Part shown: in pieces, positions 9,201 through 16,358 of the stretch
How positions within the stretch are numbered: position 1 is the first letter of the stretch
Layout: each line of letters opens with the position of its first letter
NCBI GenBank assembly: GCA_025128025.1
Contig: JAHLYR010000065.1
Location: 95,608-159,607, forward strand
Direction of reading: 5' to 3'
DNA: 64,000 nt
From: Synechococcus sp. CS-1330
GTDB taxonomy: Bacteria; Cyanobacteriota; Cyanobacteriia; PCC-6307; Cyanobiaceae
Program-made: the position numbers and the translations under genes
Notes under the pieces: generated by a model
The model's input: the letters and a program-made list of their open reading frames with translations, nothing else
What the model was told of the DNA's origin: nothing
Database searches by the model: none

Positions 9201-9808
9201 TGGGCGCTGATCTCCGCCGCGGGCATGAGCTCGAGCAGCTGGGCGTCGCTGAGCGGCTCGATCTTCTGGATCTCGTGGGAGGTGCGAAAGCCATCGAACA
9301 CATGCAGGAACGGCAGCCGGCTGCGCAGGCTGAGCCGGGCGGCAATGGCGGCAAAGTCGCCCGCCTCCTGCACCGACGCCGAGCAGAGAATCCCGCAACC
9401 GCTGCCGCGGGTGGCCATCACATCGCTGTGATCGCCAAAGATCGACAAGCCCTGGGCCGCCAGCGAGCGGGCCGCCACGTGCAGCACTGCCGGGGTGAGC
9501 TCCCCCGCCAGCTTGTAGAGGTTGGGGATCATCAACAGCAGCCCCTGGCTGGCCGTGAAGGTGGTGGTGAGCGCCCCGGCCTGCAGGGCGCCATGCACCG
9601 TGCCGGCAGCACCCGCCTCGCTCTGCAGCTCCACCACCGAAGGCACGCTGCCCCAGAGGTTGGGCCGCCCTTCTGCCGCCCAGGCATCAGCCCACTCCCC
9701 CATCGGCGAGGCCGGCGTGATCGGGTAGATGGCGATCACCTCGTTGAGGCGGTAGGACACCCGCGCCACGGCCTCGTTGCCATCAATAGTGAGCTGGGGT
9801 CTGCTCAT
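6209..9808 (-). CDS. nifJ: Pyruvate:ferredoxin (flavodoxin) oxidoreductase
   Basis: PFOR converts pyruvate plus CoA to acetyl-CoA and CO2, reducing ferredoxin or flavodoxin. The 1199-residue single-chain enzyme has the expected order: N-terminal pyrimidine-binding domain (SYRLNEVIAIYPITPASPMGEW), CoA/transketolase-like region, two 4Fe-4S motifs at about residues 700 (CVQCGKCVLVCP) and 760 (CTGCALCVEVCP), and a C-terminal TPP domain at about 985-1035 (GDGWAYDIGFGG, DTEVYSNTGGQASKS). No nitrogenase genes are visible, so the nif name reflects family only. Its start overlaps the hypC stop by 4 nt and its stop overlaps the DHOD-like start, placing it inside the hyp operon. Confidence 0.97.
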   Translation of the reverse strand: MSRPQLTIDGNEAVARVSYRLNEVIAIYPITPASPMGEWADAWAAEGRPNLWGSVPSVVELQSEAGAAGTVHGALQAGALTTTFTASQGLLLMIPNLYKLAGELTPAVLHVAARSLAAQGLSIFGDHSDVMATRGSGCGILCSASVQEAGDFAAIAARLSLRSRLPFLHVFDGFRTSHEIQKIEPLSDAQLLELMPAAEISAHRARALSPNRPVIRGTSQNPDVYFQARESVNRFYDAAPDHLIEAMARFGELTGRHYRPYDYVGPAAAERVLVLMGSGCETAVETAEALQAAGERVGVLKVRLFRPFAARLLVEALPASTRAIAVLDRCKEPGAPGEPLYLDVVAALAEEWAAVHGATALPAVLGGRYGLSSKEFTPAMVKAVFDHLRPLLVPGQPRPLNHFTVGIDDNLTHRSLPLDADVEHGFHADQAEVRAVFYGLGSDGTVGANKAAIKIIGEGTDLYAQGYFVYDSKKSGSVTVSHLRFGPQSIRSTYLIQRPTFVACHQWDFVERFDLLAGIEPGGVFLLNSPFAPADTWARLPEALRAQIRSKGIQVQQINAYQVARQAGMGPHINTVMQACFFALSGVLPREEALARIRHSIETSYRRKGEAVVAMNLAALDASLEHLVPLDWTSLDGPAFLPAPEDRLHAAPAFVREVIGPMLERRGDALPVSALPCDGTWPVGTARWEKRNIADAVPVWETDLCVQCGKCVLVCPHAVIRAKVGAPDLFAAAPEGFRTAPARDPAFAGQTFTIQVAAEDCTGCALCVEVCPARDRSEPKRKAINMAPQRPLRDQARGNWDFFLQLPEVPRAELNLHKIGQQQLQQPLFEFSGACGGCGETPYLKLASQLFGDRMLIANATGCSSIYGGNLPTTPWSANAEGRGPAWSNSLFEDNAEFGYGMRVARDQQRQMALDLLERLAGQLEPAELPPPLLEALRNADQSDEAGIVEQRQRLAELKARLADMEQPEARQLLELADALVKTSVWLVGGDGWAYDIGFGGLDHVLASGRDVNALVLDTEVYSNTGGQASKSTPRGAVAKFASAGKAAPKKDLGLMAMTYGTVYVASVAMGARDEHTIRVFLEAESYPGPSLIIAYSHCIAHGIDMAQGMAHQKLAVDSGRWLLYRYDPRRAERGEIPLQLDSPAPKRSLKEAMEQENRFRMLRYSQPERAQALVRQAQRELECRWATYRALSQPAPKP

Positions 9809-10032
9809 GGCTCCTCGGCGGGATCGTCAGCAAGCACGACGCTCAGGGCCATGCCCACGTGCACCAACACCCGATCGCCCACCTCCGCCTCCGGCAAGCA
9901 GGCCAGGCTCACAACCTGGCGCACGCCACCGAAATCCACCTCGGCCTGGCGCCAAAGGGCCCCATCGCCGGCGCCTGCCTCTGGGGCCGAGTCAGTGATC
10001 ACCAGGATCACCCCAGGGGTCGCAAGGCACAT
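9805..10032 (-). CDS. hypC: Hydrogenase maturation chaperone HypC
   Basis: HypC (75 aa) carries the iron moiety with HypD and delivers it to the hydrogenase large-subunit precursor through its N-terminal cysteine. The product starts MCLATPG, giving Cys2 after Met removal; most HypC proteins have I or V where this has T, a small deviation. The beta-barrel phrase VGDRVLVHVGMALSVV is typical. It starts one base into the hypF stop (TGATG) and its stop overlaps nifJ by 4 nt. Confidence 0.95.
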   Translation of the reverse strand: MCLATPGVILVITDSAPEAGAGDGALWRQAEVDFGGVRQVVSLACLPEAEVGDRVLVHVGMALSVVLADDPAEEP

Positions 10033-12371
10033 CAGCAGACCGCCACGCTTTCCTTTGTTATAGGGAGATCAGCCATAGCTGCCCAAAGCTGGCCTAGGGC
10101 CAGGCCGCCGTCGTTGCTGGGCAGCTGCTCGGCCCAGCGGGGCACCAGGCCGGCCGCGCGCAGGGCAGCGGCGCTGCGCTCCAGCAGCAGGCGGTTCTGG
10201 AAGCAGCCGCCCGCCAGCAGCACGGTGGTGGCACCAAGGCGCCCAGCCGCCTGAGCCGCGGCGCTGGCCAAGCCGGCCGCCAGGGAAGCGTGCAAGCAGG
10301 CAGCGCTCTCCTGCGGCGCCACGCCCGCGTTCAACAAGCTGAGCAACAGGGGCTGCCAGTCGAGCCAGCCAAGCTCCAGCGCAGCAGCCGGCAGCAGCGG
10401 CATGGGCGCCACCTGCGGAGGCGGGGCCTGCAGGGCTAGGCCCTCCAGCAGCAGCCCCGCCTCCCCCTCAAAGCTGCTGCGCTGGCAAAGATCCAGCAGG
10501 GAGGCCGCCGCATCAAACAGGCGGCCGGTGCTGGAGCAAAGCGGGCTATTACAGCCGCTGGCGATGGCCTGCAGCAGCAGCTGCCAGTCGCCGGGGCTGA
10601 AAGCGGCCCGGCAGGCAGCGGCCCCGGGATGGCCCAGGGCCTCCGGGCCGGCCGCGGCCAGCAGCCCCAGGGCGGCCCGGCGTGGTTCAGCCATGGCCCG
10701 CTCGCCGCCGGGCAGGGGAAAGGGGCGCAGGCAGGCCCAACGCTCAGCGCCAGCTGCCGTGAGCCACAGCAGCTCGCCGCCCCAGAGCCGATGGCCGCTC
10801 GCCTCGGCCGGCTCGCCATAGCCGAGGCCATCGCAGGCCCACACCAGCAGGGGCAGCTGCAGGCCGTGCTCCGCCGCCACCGCCAGGCCATGGGCGCGGT
10901 GGTGCTGCACCAGCTGCAACGGCAGCCCCAGCCGCCGGGCCGCCACCGCCGCCAGCTGGTGGCTGGCGTAGCCGGGATGGCCATCGCAGGCCAGGGCAGC
11001 GAGCCCGGGGCCAGGGCGCTCCAGCAACTGCTCGAGCCCCTCGCCCAGCAGCTGCTGGGGCAGGGGCCCGGCCAGATCACCCAGCAGCGGCGCCAGCCAC
11101 ACCCGACCGCCATGCGCCAGGGCCGGCGCACTTTTGAGATCACCGCCAAGGGCCAGGGCGGTGCCGGGCGGGGCCTGCAGAGCTAGGGCCTGGGGGGCGT
11201 AGCCCCGGGCCCGGCGCAGCAGCACCGGCCGCCCTTCGATCAGCTGCAGCACCGAGTCGTCGAGGCGGCGGGCGATCGGGCGGTTGTGCAGCAGGAAGCC
11301 ATCGGCGATACCGGCGAGGCGATCGAGGGCCTCGGCCGGATCGAGGCAGAGGGGCTCGCCGCTGCGGTTGCCGCTGGTGGCCACCAGGGGGCGGCCAAAA
11401 CCCGCCGCCAGCAGCTGGTGCAGGGGAGAAGCGGGCAACATCACCCCCAAAGCAGCGCTGCCGGGGGCCACCCCGGCGAAGGGCTGGCGCTGGCCTGACC
11501 GCAACCGCAGCAGCACGATCGGCGCTGCCGGGTGCTGCAGCTGGAGCCGTTCTGCTGCAGACAACTCCACGGCAGTAGGGATCTGTTCCAAATCGGCCAC
11601 CAGCAGGGCCAGGGGCTTGGCGGGCCGCTGCTTGCGCTGGCGCAGCCGGGCCACTGCCTCCGGATCGCCGGCAGCCACCAGCAACTGGAAACCGCCCACC
11701 CCATGCAGGGCCAGGATCCCGCCCGCCGCCAGCAGGGCGAGGGCCGCCGCCAGCGGATCCCCGCCGCCGTACCCGGCCCCCTGCCACTGCAACTGGGGCC
11801 CGCAGGCGGGGCAGCCGATCGTTTCGGCGTGGAAGCGGCGGTCGCCGGGGTCGTCGAACTCGCGCTGGCAGGCAGGGCAGAGCGGAAAGTCGGCCAGGCT
11901 GGTGTGGGCGCGGGCGTAGGGCTCGGCGGTGGCGATCGAGTAGCGCGGCCCGCAACAGCTACAGCTGATGAAGGGGTAGCGGTGGCGGCGGTTGGCAGGG
12001 TCGTGGAGCTCAGCCAGACAGGTGGGGCAGGGGGCCAGATCAGCGGCGAGGGACGGGGCGATCAGGCCGGCGCCGAGGGGTTGGCCCGATGCGGCGGCGA
12101 TGCGCAGGCCAGGCGGCGCCGGAACGAGGGGCGGGAGCCACTCGGGCGCCAGTGGCTCAAGAGCGCCGGGGGGCTGCAACGCCTCGGGCAACCGCCGCAC
12201 CAGCAGCTCGAGCGAGCGGCGCTCCCCCTGCAACTCCAGCCTTACGGCGCCAGCGACGTTCTCCACCTCGCCCACCAGCTGCAGCTCGGCGGCCAGGCGA
12301 TGCACCAGCGGCCGAAAACCCACCCCCTGCACCACGCCACGGCACCACAGGCGCAGCCGCGCCTCGCTCAT
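10032..12371 (-). CDS. hypF: Carbamoyltransferase HypF
   Basis: HypF makes the carbamoyl adenylate used by HypE for cyanide-ligand synthesis. The 779-residue protein shows the acylphosphatase domain (LWCRGVVQGVGFRPLVHRLA, residues 6-25), two zinc-finger motifs (CPTCLAEL with CSCCGPRYS, and CPACQREF with CPACGPQLQ), a YrdC-like domain (LALHGVGGFQLLVAAGD, PAAPIVLLRLR) and a Kae1-like C-terminal domain (ACDGHPGYASHQLA, VQHHRAHGLAVAAEHG). The ATG at 12371 overlaps the hypB stop by 4 nt and fits the domain start; upstream extension of the frame is an antisense-type artefact. Confidence 0.97.
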   Translation of the reverse strand: MSEARLRLWCRGVVQGVGFRPLVHRLAAELQLVGEVENVAGAVRLELQGERRSLELLVRRLPEALQPPGALEPLAPEWLPPLVPAPPGLRIAAASGQPLGAGLIAPSLAADLAPCPTCLAELHDPANRRHRYPFISCSCCGPRYSIATAEPYARAHTSLADFPLCPACQREFDDPGDRRFHAETIGCPACGPQLQWQGAGYGGGDPLAAALALLAAGGILALHGVGGFQLLVAAGDPEAVARLRQRKQRPAKPLALLVADLEQIPTAVELSAAERLQLQHPAAPIVLLRLRSGQRQPFAGVAPGSAALGVMLPASPLHQLLAAGFGRPLVATSGNRSGEPLCLDPAEALDRLAGIADGFLLHNRPIARRLDDSVLQLIEGRPVLLRRARGYAPQALALQAPPGTALALGGDLKSAPALAHGGRVWLAPLLGDLAGPLPQQLLGEGLEQLLERPGPGLAALACDGHPGYASHQLAAVAARRLGLPLQLVQHHRAHGLAVAAEHGLQLPLLVWACDGLGYGEPAEASGHRLWGGELLWLTAAGAERWACLRPFPLPGGERAMAEPRRAALGLLAAAGPEALGHPGAAACRAAFSPGDWQLLLQAIASGCNSPLCSSTGRLFDAAASLLDLCQRSSFEGEAGLLLEGLALQAPPPQVAPMPLLPAAALELGWLDWQPLLLSLLNAGVAPQESAACLHASLAAGLASAAAQAAGRLGATTVLLAGGCFQNRLLLERSAAALRAAGLVPRWAEQLPSNDGGLALGQLWAAMADLPITKESVAVC

Positions 12372-13072
12372 CGCGCCAGGGCGTTGATCAGGGCGTCGAG
12401 GCCGGCGCCGCTGCGGGCCGAGGTTTCCAGCACGCGGGCGTGGGGGGCCACCCGGGCGATGGCGGCATGGGCGGCGGCGCGATCGAAACCCACCGCCTCG
12501 GCCAGGTCGATCTTGGTGATCAGCACCAGATCGGCGCCGTGAAAGATCGGCGCATATTTGAGCGGCTTGTCCTCGCCCTCGGTGGTGGAGAGCAGCACCA
12601 CCCGCAGGCTCTCGCCCAGGTCGTAGGCGCCGGGGCACACCAGGTTGCCCACGTTCTCGATCACCAGCAGTTCAAGCTGCTCAAGGCTGATGCCCTGGTG
12701 GTGGAGGAGATGCAGCCCCTCCGCCACCATTGGCGCCTCCAGGTGGCAAGCCTGGCCGGTGGTGATCTGGACCGCCGTAAGCCCGGCAGCCTGCAGGCGG
12801 CGGGCGTCGTTGTCGGTGGCCAGATCGCCAACGATCACTGCCAAGCCGGTGGGATCGAGGCGCTGGGCCAGGGCTTCGAGTAGGGCGGTTTTGCCCGAGC
12901 CGGGGGAGGAGAGCAGGTTCACCACCGTGACGCCTGCGGCTTCAAAGCGCTGGCGCAGGCCGGCGGCCTGGGCGTCGTTGCGCTGCAGCAGGGCCGTGTG
13001 CAGGGGTAGCTGGCGGGTTGGTTGTGGGAGCGGCTCAGGCGCCGGCTGTCCGCAGGAGCAGTCGCGGCACAT
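12368..13072 (-). CDS. hypB: Hydrogenase nickel-insertion GTPase HypB
   Basis: HypB (234 aa) is a GTPase that works with HypA to insert nickel into the hydrogenase large subunit. The N-terminus MCRDCSCGQ provides a cysteine-rich nickel-site candidate. The P-loop is SSPGSGKTALLEAL, and later G-domain motifs include VIVGDLATDNDARRL, VIENVGNLVCPG and LITKIDLAEAVG. The long His-rich stretch seen in some HypB proteins is absent. It heads the seven-gene chain hypB-hypF-hypC-nifJ-DHOD-like-hypD-hypE; about 115 bp separate it from the SDR gene upstream and could hold a promoter. Confidence 0.97.
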   Translation of the reverse strand: MCRDCSCGQPAPEPLPQPTRQLPLHTALLQRNDAQAAGLRQRFEAAGVTVVNLLSSPGSGKTALLEALAQRLDPTGLAVIVGDLATDNDARRLQAAGLTAVQITTGQACHLEAPMVAEGLHLLHHQGISLEQLELLVIENVGNLVCPGAYDLGESLRVVLLSTTEGEDKPLKYAPIFHGADLVLITKIDLAEAVGFDRAAAHAAIARVAPHARVLETSARSGAGLDALINALAR

Positions 13073-13187
13073 GACAGCAAACGGCAGAGGCCAGTTCCAG
13101 GCTAGGCACCACGCGGAACCCTTCCGAAACGACGGCCATGGCCCTCCGTCCCTGCAAGGTTCAAAGCACCACAGGTGATAACAGTCA

Positions 13188-14000
13188 TCAGGTCATCTGA
13201 ATGCGAACCAGGCTGTCCCACAGTCGCGTTGGCAGGATTCGGCTGGCGATCACTGAGGCTGACTGGTGACCGCAGAGGTAACGAGCTGATGGGGTGGGGT
13301 CGGTGAGGGCTCGCTCGATTGTTAGTGCCACCTCTAGCGGCGGAGAGGCACCCCGGTAGACGGCAGCCCAGCTCTTGCGAACGGCACGCATCATGTTGCC
13401 GTAGGTGCTGCAAGACAAGGATCCCTCCATCGAAGGGGAGGCCACATTGGGGAAATCGGTAGCGATCACGCCCGGCTCAACCACCACCACGCTGACACCG
13501 AAGGCCTTGAGCTCGAGTCGCAAGGCATCACTCAGGGCCTCCAGCGCAAACTTGCTGGCCCCGTACCACCCCGATCCGGGTGAAACCCAGCGACCGGCAA
13601 TCGAGGAGATATTGACGATGCGACCGCGACCTCGCTCGCGCATGGCGGGTAACAACTGCTGGGTGAGCCCCATCAGCCCAAAGACGTTGACTTCGAAAAT
13701 CGCCCGGGCTCGATCCAGGGCCAATGTCTCGAGCGGACCCACTTCACCGAAGCCGGCATTGTTGACCAGCGCATCGAGGGCACCCACCTTGCTTGTGAGC
13801 TGCTCAGCGAGCTCGCGGCGTGAGTGGTCATCGCTTAGATCCAATGCCATCACCTCGGCACCCAAGGCGGCCAGGGGCTCCATTGCCTCCAGCCGTCGAG
13901 CAGCTGCAAACACACGCCAGCCGCGCTCCAGCAATAGGCGAGCTGTCGCCGCACCAATTCCGCTGGAGGCTCCGGTTACAAGAACGGTTGGGGCTGACAT
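13188..14000 (-). CDS. SDR-family oxidoreductase
   Basis: The 270-residue protein begins with the classical SDR cofactor motif VLVTGASSGIGAATA (residues 6-20), followed by NNAGFGEVGP and the catalytic pattern S-x12-YGASK (NISSIAGRWVSPGSGWYGASK region). ATG 14000 is chosen because the Rossmann motif follows at once; the frame stays open to 14075. It interrupts the maturation genes between hypA and hypB on the same strand, with gaps of 115 bp downstream and 151 bp upstream, and has no known role in hydrogenase assembly. Substrate unknown. Confidence 0.9.
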   Translation of the reverse strand: MSAPTVLVTGASSGIGAATARLLLERGWRVFAAARRLEAMEPLAALGAEVMALDLSDDHSRRELAEQLTSKVGALDALVNNAGFGEVGPLETLALDRARAIFEVNVFGLMGLTQQLLPAMRERGRGRIVNISSIAGRWVSPGSGWYGASKFALEALSDALRLELKAFGVSVVVVEPGVIATDFPNVASPSMEGSLSCSTYGNMMRAVRKSWAAVYRGASPPLEVALTIERALTDPTPSARYLCGHQSASVIASRILPTRLWDSLVRIQMT

Positions 14001-14151
14001 TAAAAGCTCTGAAATGGATTCATAAAACGAAAATCCCGATGAAACGAAGTACCAGCAAACTAATTGCTCCGCCAATTGGGCTTGCTACTAGGTGCTGTCG
14101 TCCCCCTTGGCATCGATGAAGTTTGAAGCCGAAAAAATGCCAATGCTGCTT

Positions 14152-14493
14152 TCAACTGAGCTCCAGCGAGGTCAGCTCCAACTCGCGGCCTTGCAGCAGC
14201 CGGCTGCTGAAGCTACCGCAGCGGAAACAAAGACAATCGCCCTGTTCGCTATCGAAGCCCTGCTGACAGGACTCACAAAAAAAGCGGGCGATCACAACCT
14301 CAATGCGCAGCTCGGCGCCCGCGGCGATCGTGCCGGCCATCACCACCGTGTGCGCGAAGCGCAACGCCTCCGGTTCCACCCCCGCCAGGCTGCCGATGCG
14401 CAGGCTGATCGCCGTGATGCGGCTGGCACCCTCAGCGCGGGCGGCCGCCAACGCCTGATCGCGCACCGCCTCCATCAAGCTGAGCTCATGCAT
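14152..14493 (-). CDS. hypA: Hydrogenase nickel chaperone HypA
   Basis: HypA (113 aa) binds nickel through its N-terminal Met-His and a structural zinc through two CxxC pairs. The start MHELSLMEAVRDQAL is the family signature, with His2 in place. The zinc site is FFCESCQQGF and CLCFRCGSF. ATG 14493 is fixed by this motif and overlaps the end of hoxW by 8 nt. It partners HypB, encoded about 1.1 kb downstream beyond the SDR gene. Confidence 0.96.
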   Translation of the reverse strand: MHELSLMEAVRDQALAAARAEGASRITAISLRIGSLAGVEPEALRFAHTVVMAGTIAAGAELRIEVVIARFFCESCQQGFDSEQGDCLCFRCGSFSSRLLQGRELELTSLELS

Positions 14494-14920
14494 GGCGCGC
14501 CAGCCAGCCCTGCATGAGCGCCTGGGCACGAGGCAGGGCTGCCTTGATTTCAACCGAAAGAGCGTTGCCGTGCTCAAAGAGCGTCGCTGGCACCTGGAGT
14601 AGGTGGGCTGCAGGGGCGCATCCGTAGAGCGCCTGGCTGATCGCCAGCAGCTGGGCGGGCTCGAGCCGGTGGCTGTCCGGCGCTCCGGCCCCGGCCGGGA
14701 TCACCTCCACCAGCTGGGGAGCCGCGCCTACCGGCGCCAGCCAGGCATCGATAAACAGCACCTCCTCCAGCTCGGCCAGCTCCGCAGCCAGCTCCGGGGT
14801 GAGCTGCTGGACGCTGCGGCCTCCCACCTGTTCGGCCAGCAACGCCCCAACCCCGTCGTCACCGCGCAGGCTGTTGCCGATGCCGATCACCAGGCGGCTG
14901 CCCTGGGGGTGCTGCTCCAT
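14486..14920 (-). CDS. hoxW: Hydrogenase maturation protease (HoxW type)
   Basis: The 144-residue endopeptidase should remove the C-terminal tail of HoxH after nickel insertion. It has the M52/HycI-family opening VIGIGNSLRGDDGVGALLAE, whose conserved acidic residue helps sense nickel, a second acidic position in VLFIDAW and a conserved His in PAAHLLQVPATL. The nearby hoxH (16359-17837) retains its cleavable tail, so enzyme and substrate match. The gene overlaps hypA by 8 nt and is separated from hoxH by a glycosyltransferase gene. Confidence 0.93.
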   Translation of the reverse strand: MEQHPQGSRLVIGIGNSLRGDDGVGALLAEQVGGRSVQQLTPELAAELAELEEVLFIDAWLAPVGAAPQLVEVIPAGAGAPDSHRLEPAQLLAISQALYGCAPAAHLLQVPATLFEHGNALSVEIKAALPRAQALMQGWLARHA

Positions 14921-14950
14921 GGCAAACCAAGAGAGGGGGGAGGCGAGCTC

Positions 14951-16267
14951 CTAATTGTTGGCGGCGATGACCTGATCCGCAGCGAGGCGTTGCTTGTCCA
15001 GCACCAAGTTGATCCTGCGGACAGCTTCTGCAGCCCCTCCAGCAGCAGCCATTTGAGCCGCCAGCTCCTCGGCTGCGGCCCGATAGGACGGGTCGGTGAG
15101 CACCTCCTGCACCGCAGCACGGATAGCGGTGGGCTGGGGGTGAGCGGTGCCGAGATCCAAGGAAGCTCCGGTGCGCCGGAGGCGAGCACAGACCTCCGGC
15201 TTGTCCTCACCGGCACCGGCCGTCACTAGGGGCACCCCGAAGCTCAAGGCGGCCTGCACGCCCTGGTAGCCACCGTTGGTGATCATCAGGGCCACCTTGG
15301 GCAGCAAGAACCCGTAAGGGAGATAACCAGCCGCTCGCACGTTCGCAGGCAACGCGCCAAGCGCCTCGATGGATCCATCTGACCGGCCGGTGGTGACCAC
15401 CAGCAACAGCGGTTGATCCGCCAAGGCCTCAATCGTGGGTCGCAGCAACATCGAAGGATCGGTGTTAATAGTGCCCTGACTCACATGAACCACCGTGACG
15501 CCATCGAGGTCACCCCACCAGGAGGGGGGAGTGAAGGCCTCCTGCTCTTCCTCCAGCAGCGGACCCACGAAGCTGACCTGAGCTGGCAGATCAGGCCGGG
15601 GATACTCAAATGCAGCCACGGTGCCACTGAGCACCAGATCGGCAGACACCTGATCGAACAGCCAGGGCCGTCGAGGTGGCAAGCAGAGCCCGGCACGGGC
15701 CTGGTCAGCGCTGCTGCGCAGCGAGCGGAACAGCAGGCTGCATGTCAACAGCCGCAGGACCCTATTTCGCCACCGCCCAAGCAGAGAGTCATCGGGCGGC
15801 AAGGCCAGGCCGAACGGTGCCACCGCGCGACTGGGGCACGTGAGCACAGTGCAGCACAACTGCACCCAGGGCCGCCCGGTGCGCTCACTCCACCAGGCAC
15901 CGGCCATTAAAAAACTGTCGCAAACCACGAGGTCGGCAGCTTGCTCATCGTGGAGAGCGAGCAAATCCAGGCAGAACCCCTGGGAAGGCTGAATGAAAAA
16001 GACATCAAGATCGAAGCGCAGCTGGGCCAAACCGCGCAAAGCCTGTCGTCGCTGCTGCAGGGTCTGCGGCACCTTCTCAGGCAGGGAGTAATCAAAACCC
16101 TGCCGCATGGCACAGAACACCGCCCCGGTGCTCTCCACCCGCGCTCGAAACGCCTCCCCCGCCAGCCAACGCACCCGATGGCCCTCACCCACCAGAGCAC
16201 GGGCCAGGGCCAGCATCGGCTTGACATGGCCGAACACCGGAACCGACAGCAGCAGCACATCAGCCAT
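14951..16267 (-). CDS. GT1-family glycosyltransferase (UGT/MGT-like)
   Basis: The 438-residue protein has a GT-B fold pattern: the N-terminal VFGHVKPMLALARALVGEGHRV matches acceptor-side motifs of macrolide and carotenoid glucosyltransferases. The C-terminal half carries VHVSQGTINTDP, AGYLPYGFLLP and TNGGYQGVQAALSFGVPLV, the last corresponding to the nucleotide-sugar region, although the usual HGG is replaced by NGG. No signal peptide. It lies between hoxW and hoxH on the same strand, an unusual place. A carotenoid (CrtX-like) or lipid acceptor is possible; the sequence does not settle it. Confidence 0.85.
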   Translation of the reverse strand: MADVLLLSVPVFGHVKPMLALARALVGEGHRVRWLAGEAFRARVESTGAVFCAMRQGFDYSLPEKVPQTLQQRRQALRGLAQLRFDLDVFFIQPSQGFCLDLLALHDEQAADLVVCDSFLMAGAWWSERTGRPWVQLCCTVLTCPSRAVAPFGLALPPDDSLLGRWRNRVLRLLTCSLLFRSLRSSADQARAGLCLPPRRPWLFDQVSADLVLSGTVAAFEYPRPDLPAQVSFVGPLLEEEQEAFTPPSWWGDLDGVTVVHVSQGTINTDPSMLLRPTIEALADQPLLLVVTTGRSDGSIEALGALPANVRAAGYLPYGFLLPKVALMITNGGYQGVQAALSFGVPLVTAGAGEDKPEVCARLRRTGASLDLGTAHPQPTAIRAAVQEVLTDPSYRAAAEELAAQMAAAGGAAEAVRRINLVLDKQRLAADQVIAANN

Positions 16268-16358
16268 GGGGATCGGGGAGACCAGCGAGGGCTTCTAGAG
16301 CTGACATCTTGATCCTGAAGAGCCTGGAGATCGGACCCATGGCCCTGGGGTTGCCCCC

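Noticed and set aside
6209..9808. nifJ as a sign of nitrogen fixation
   Set aside because: No nifHDK or other nitrogenase genes are present; PFOR is common in non-diazotrophic cyanobacteria.
8528..10063. Plus-strand open frame of 511 codons opposite nifJ
   Set aside because: It is antisense to a full PFOR with all cofactor motifs; its product is His/Gln/Arg-rich low-complexity sequence typical of shadow frames in GC-rich DNA.
11532..12542. Plus-strand open frame of 336 codons opposite hypF
   Set aside because: Antisense to clear HypF motifs; composition is that of a shadow frame.
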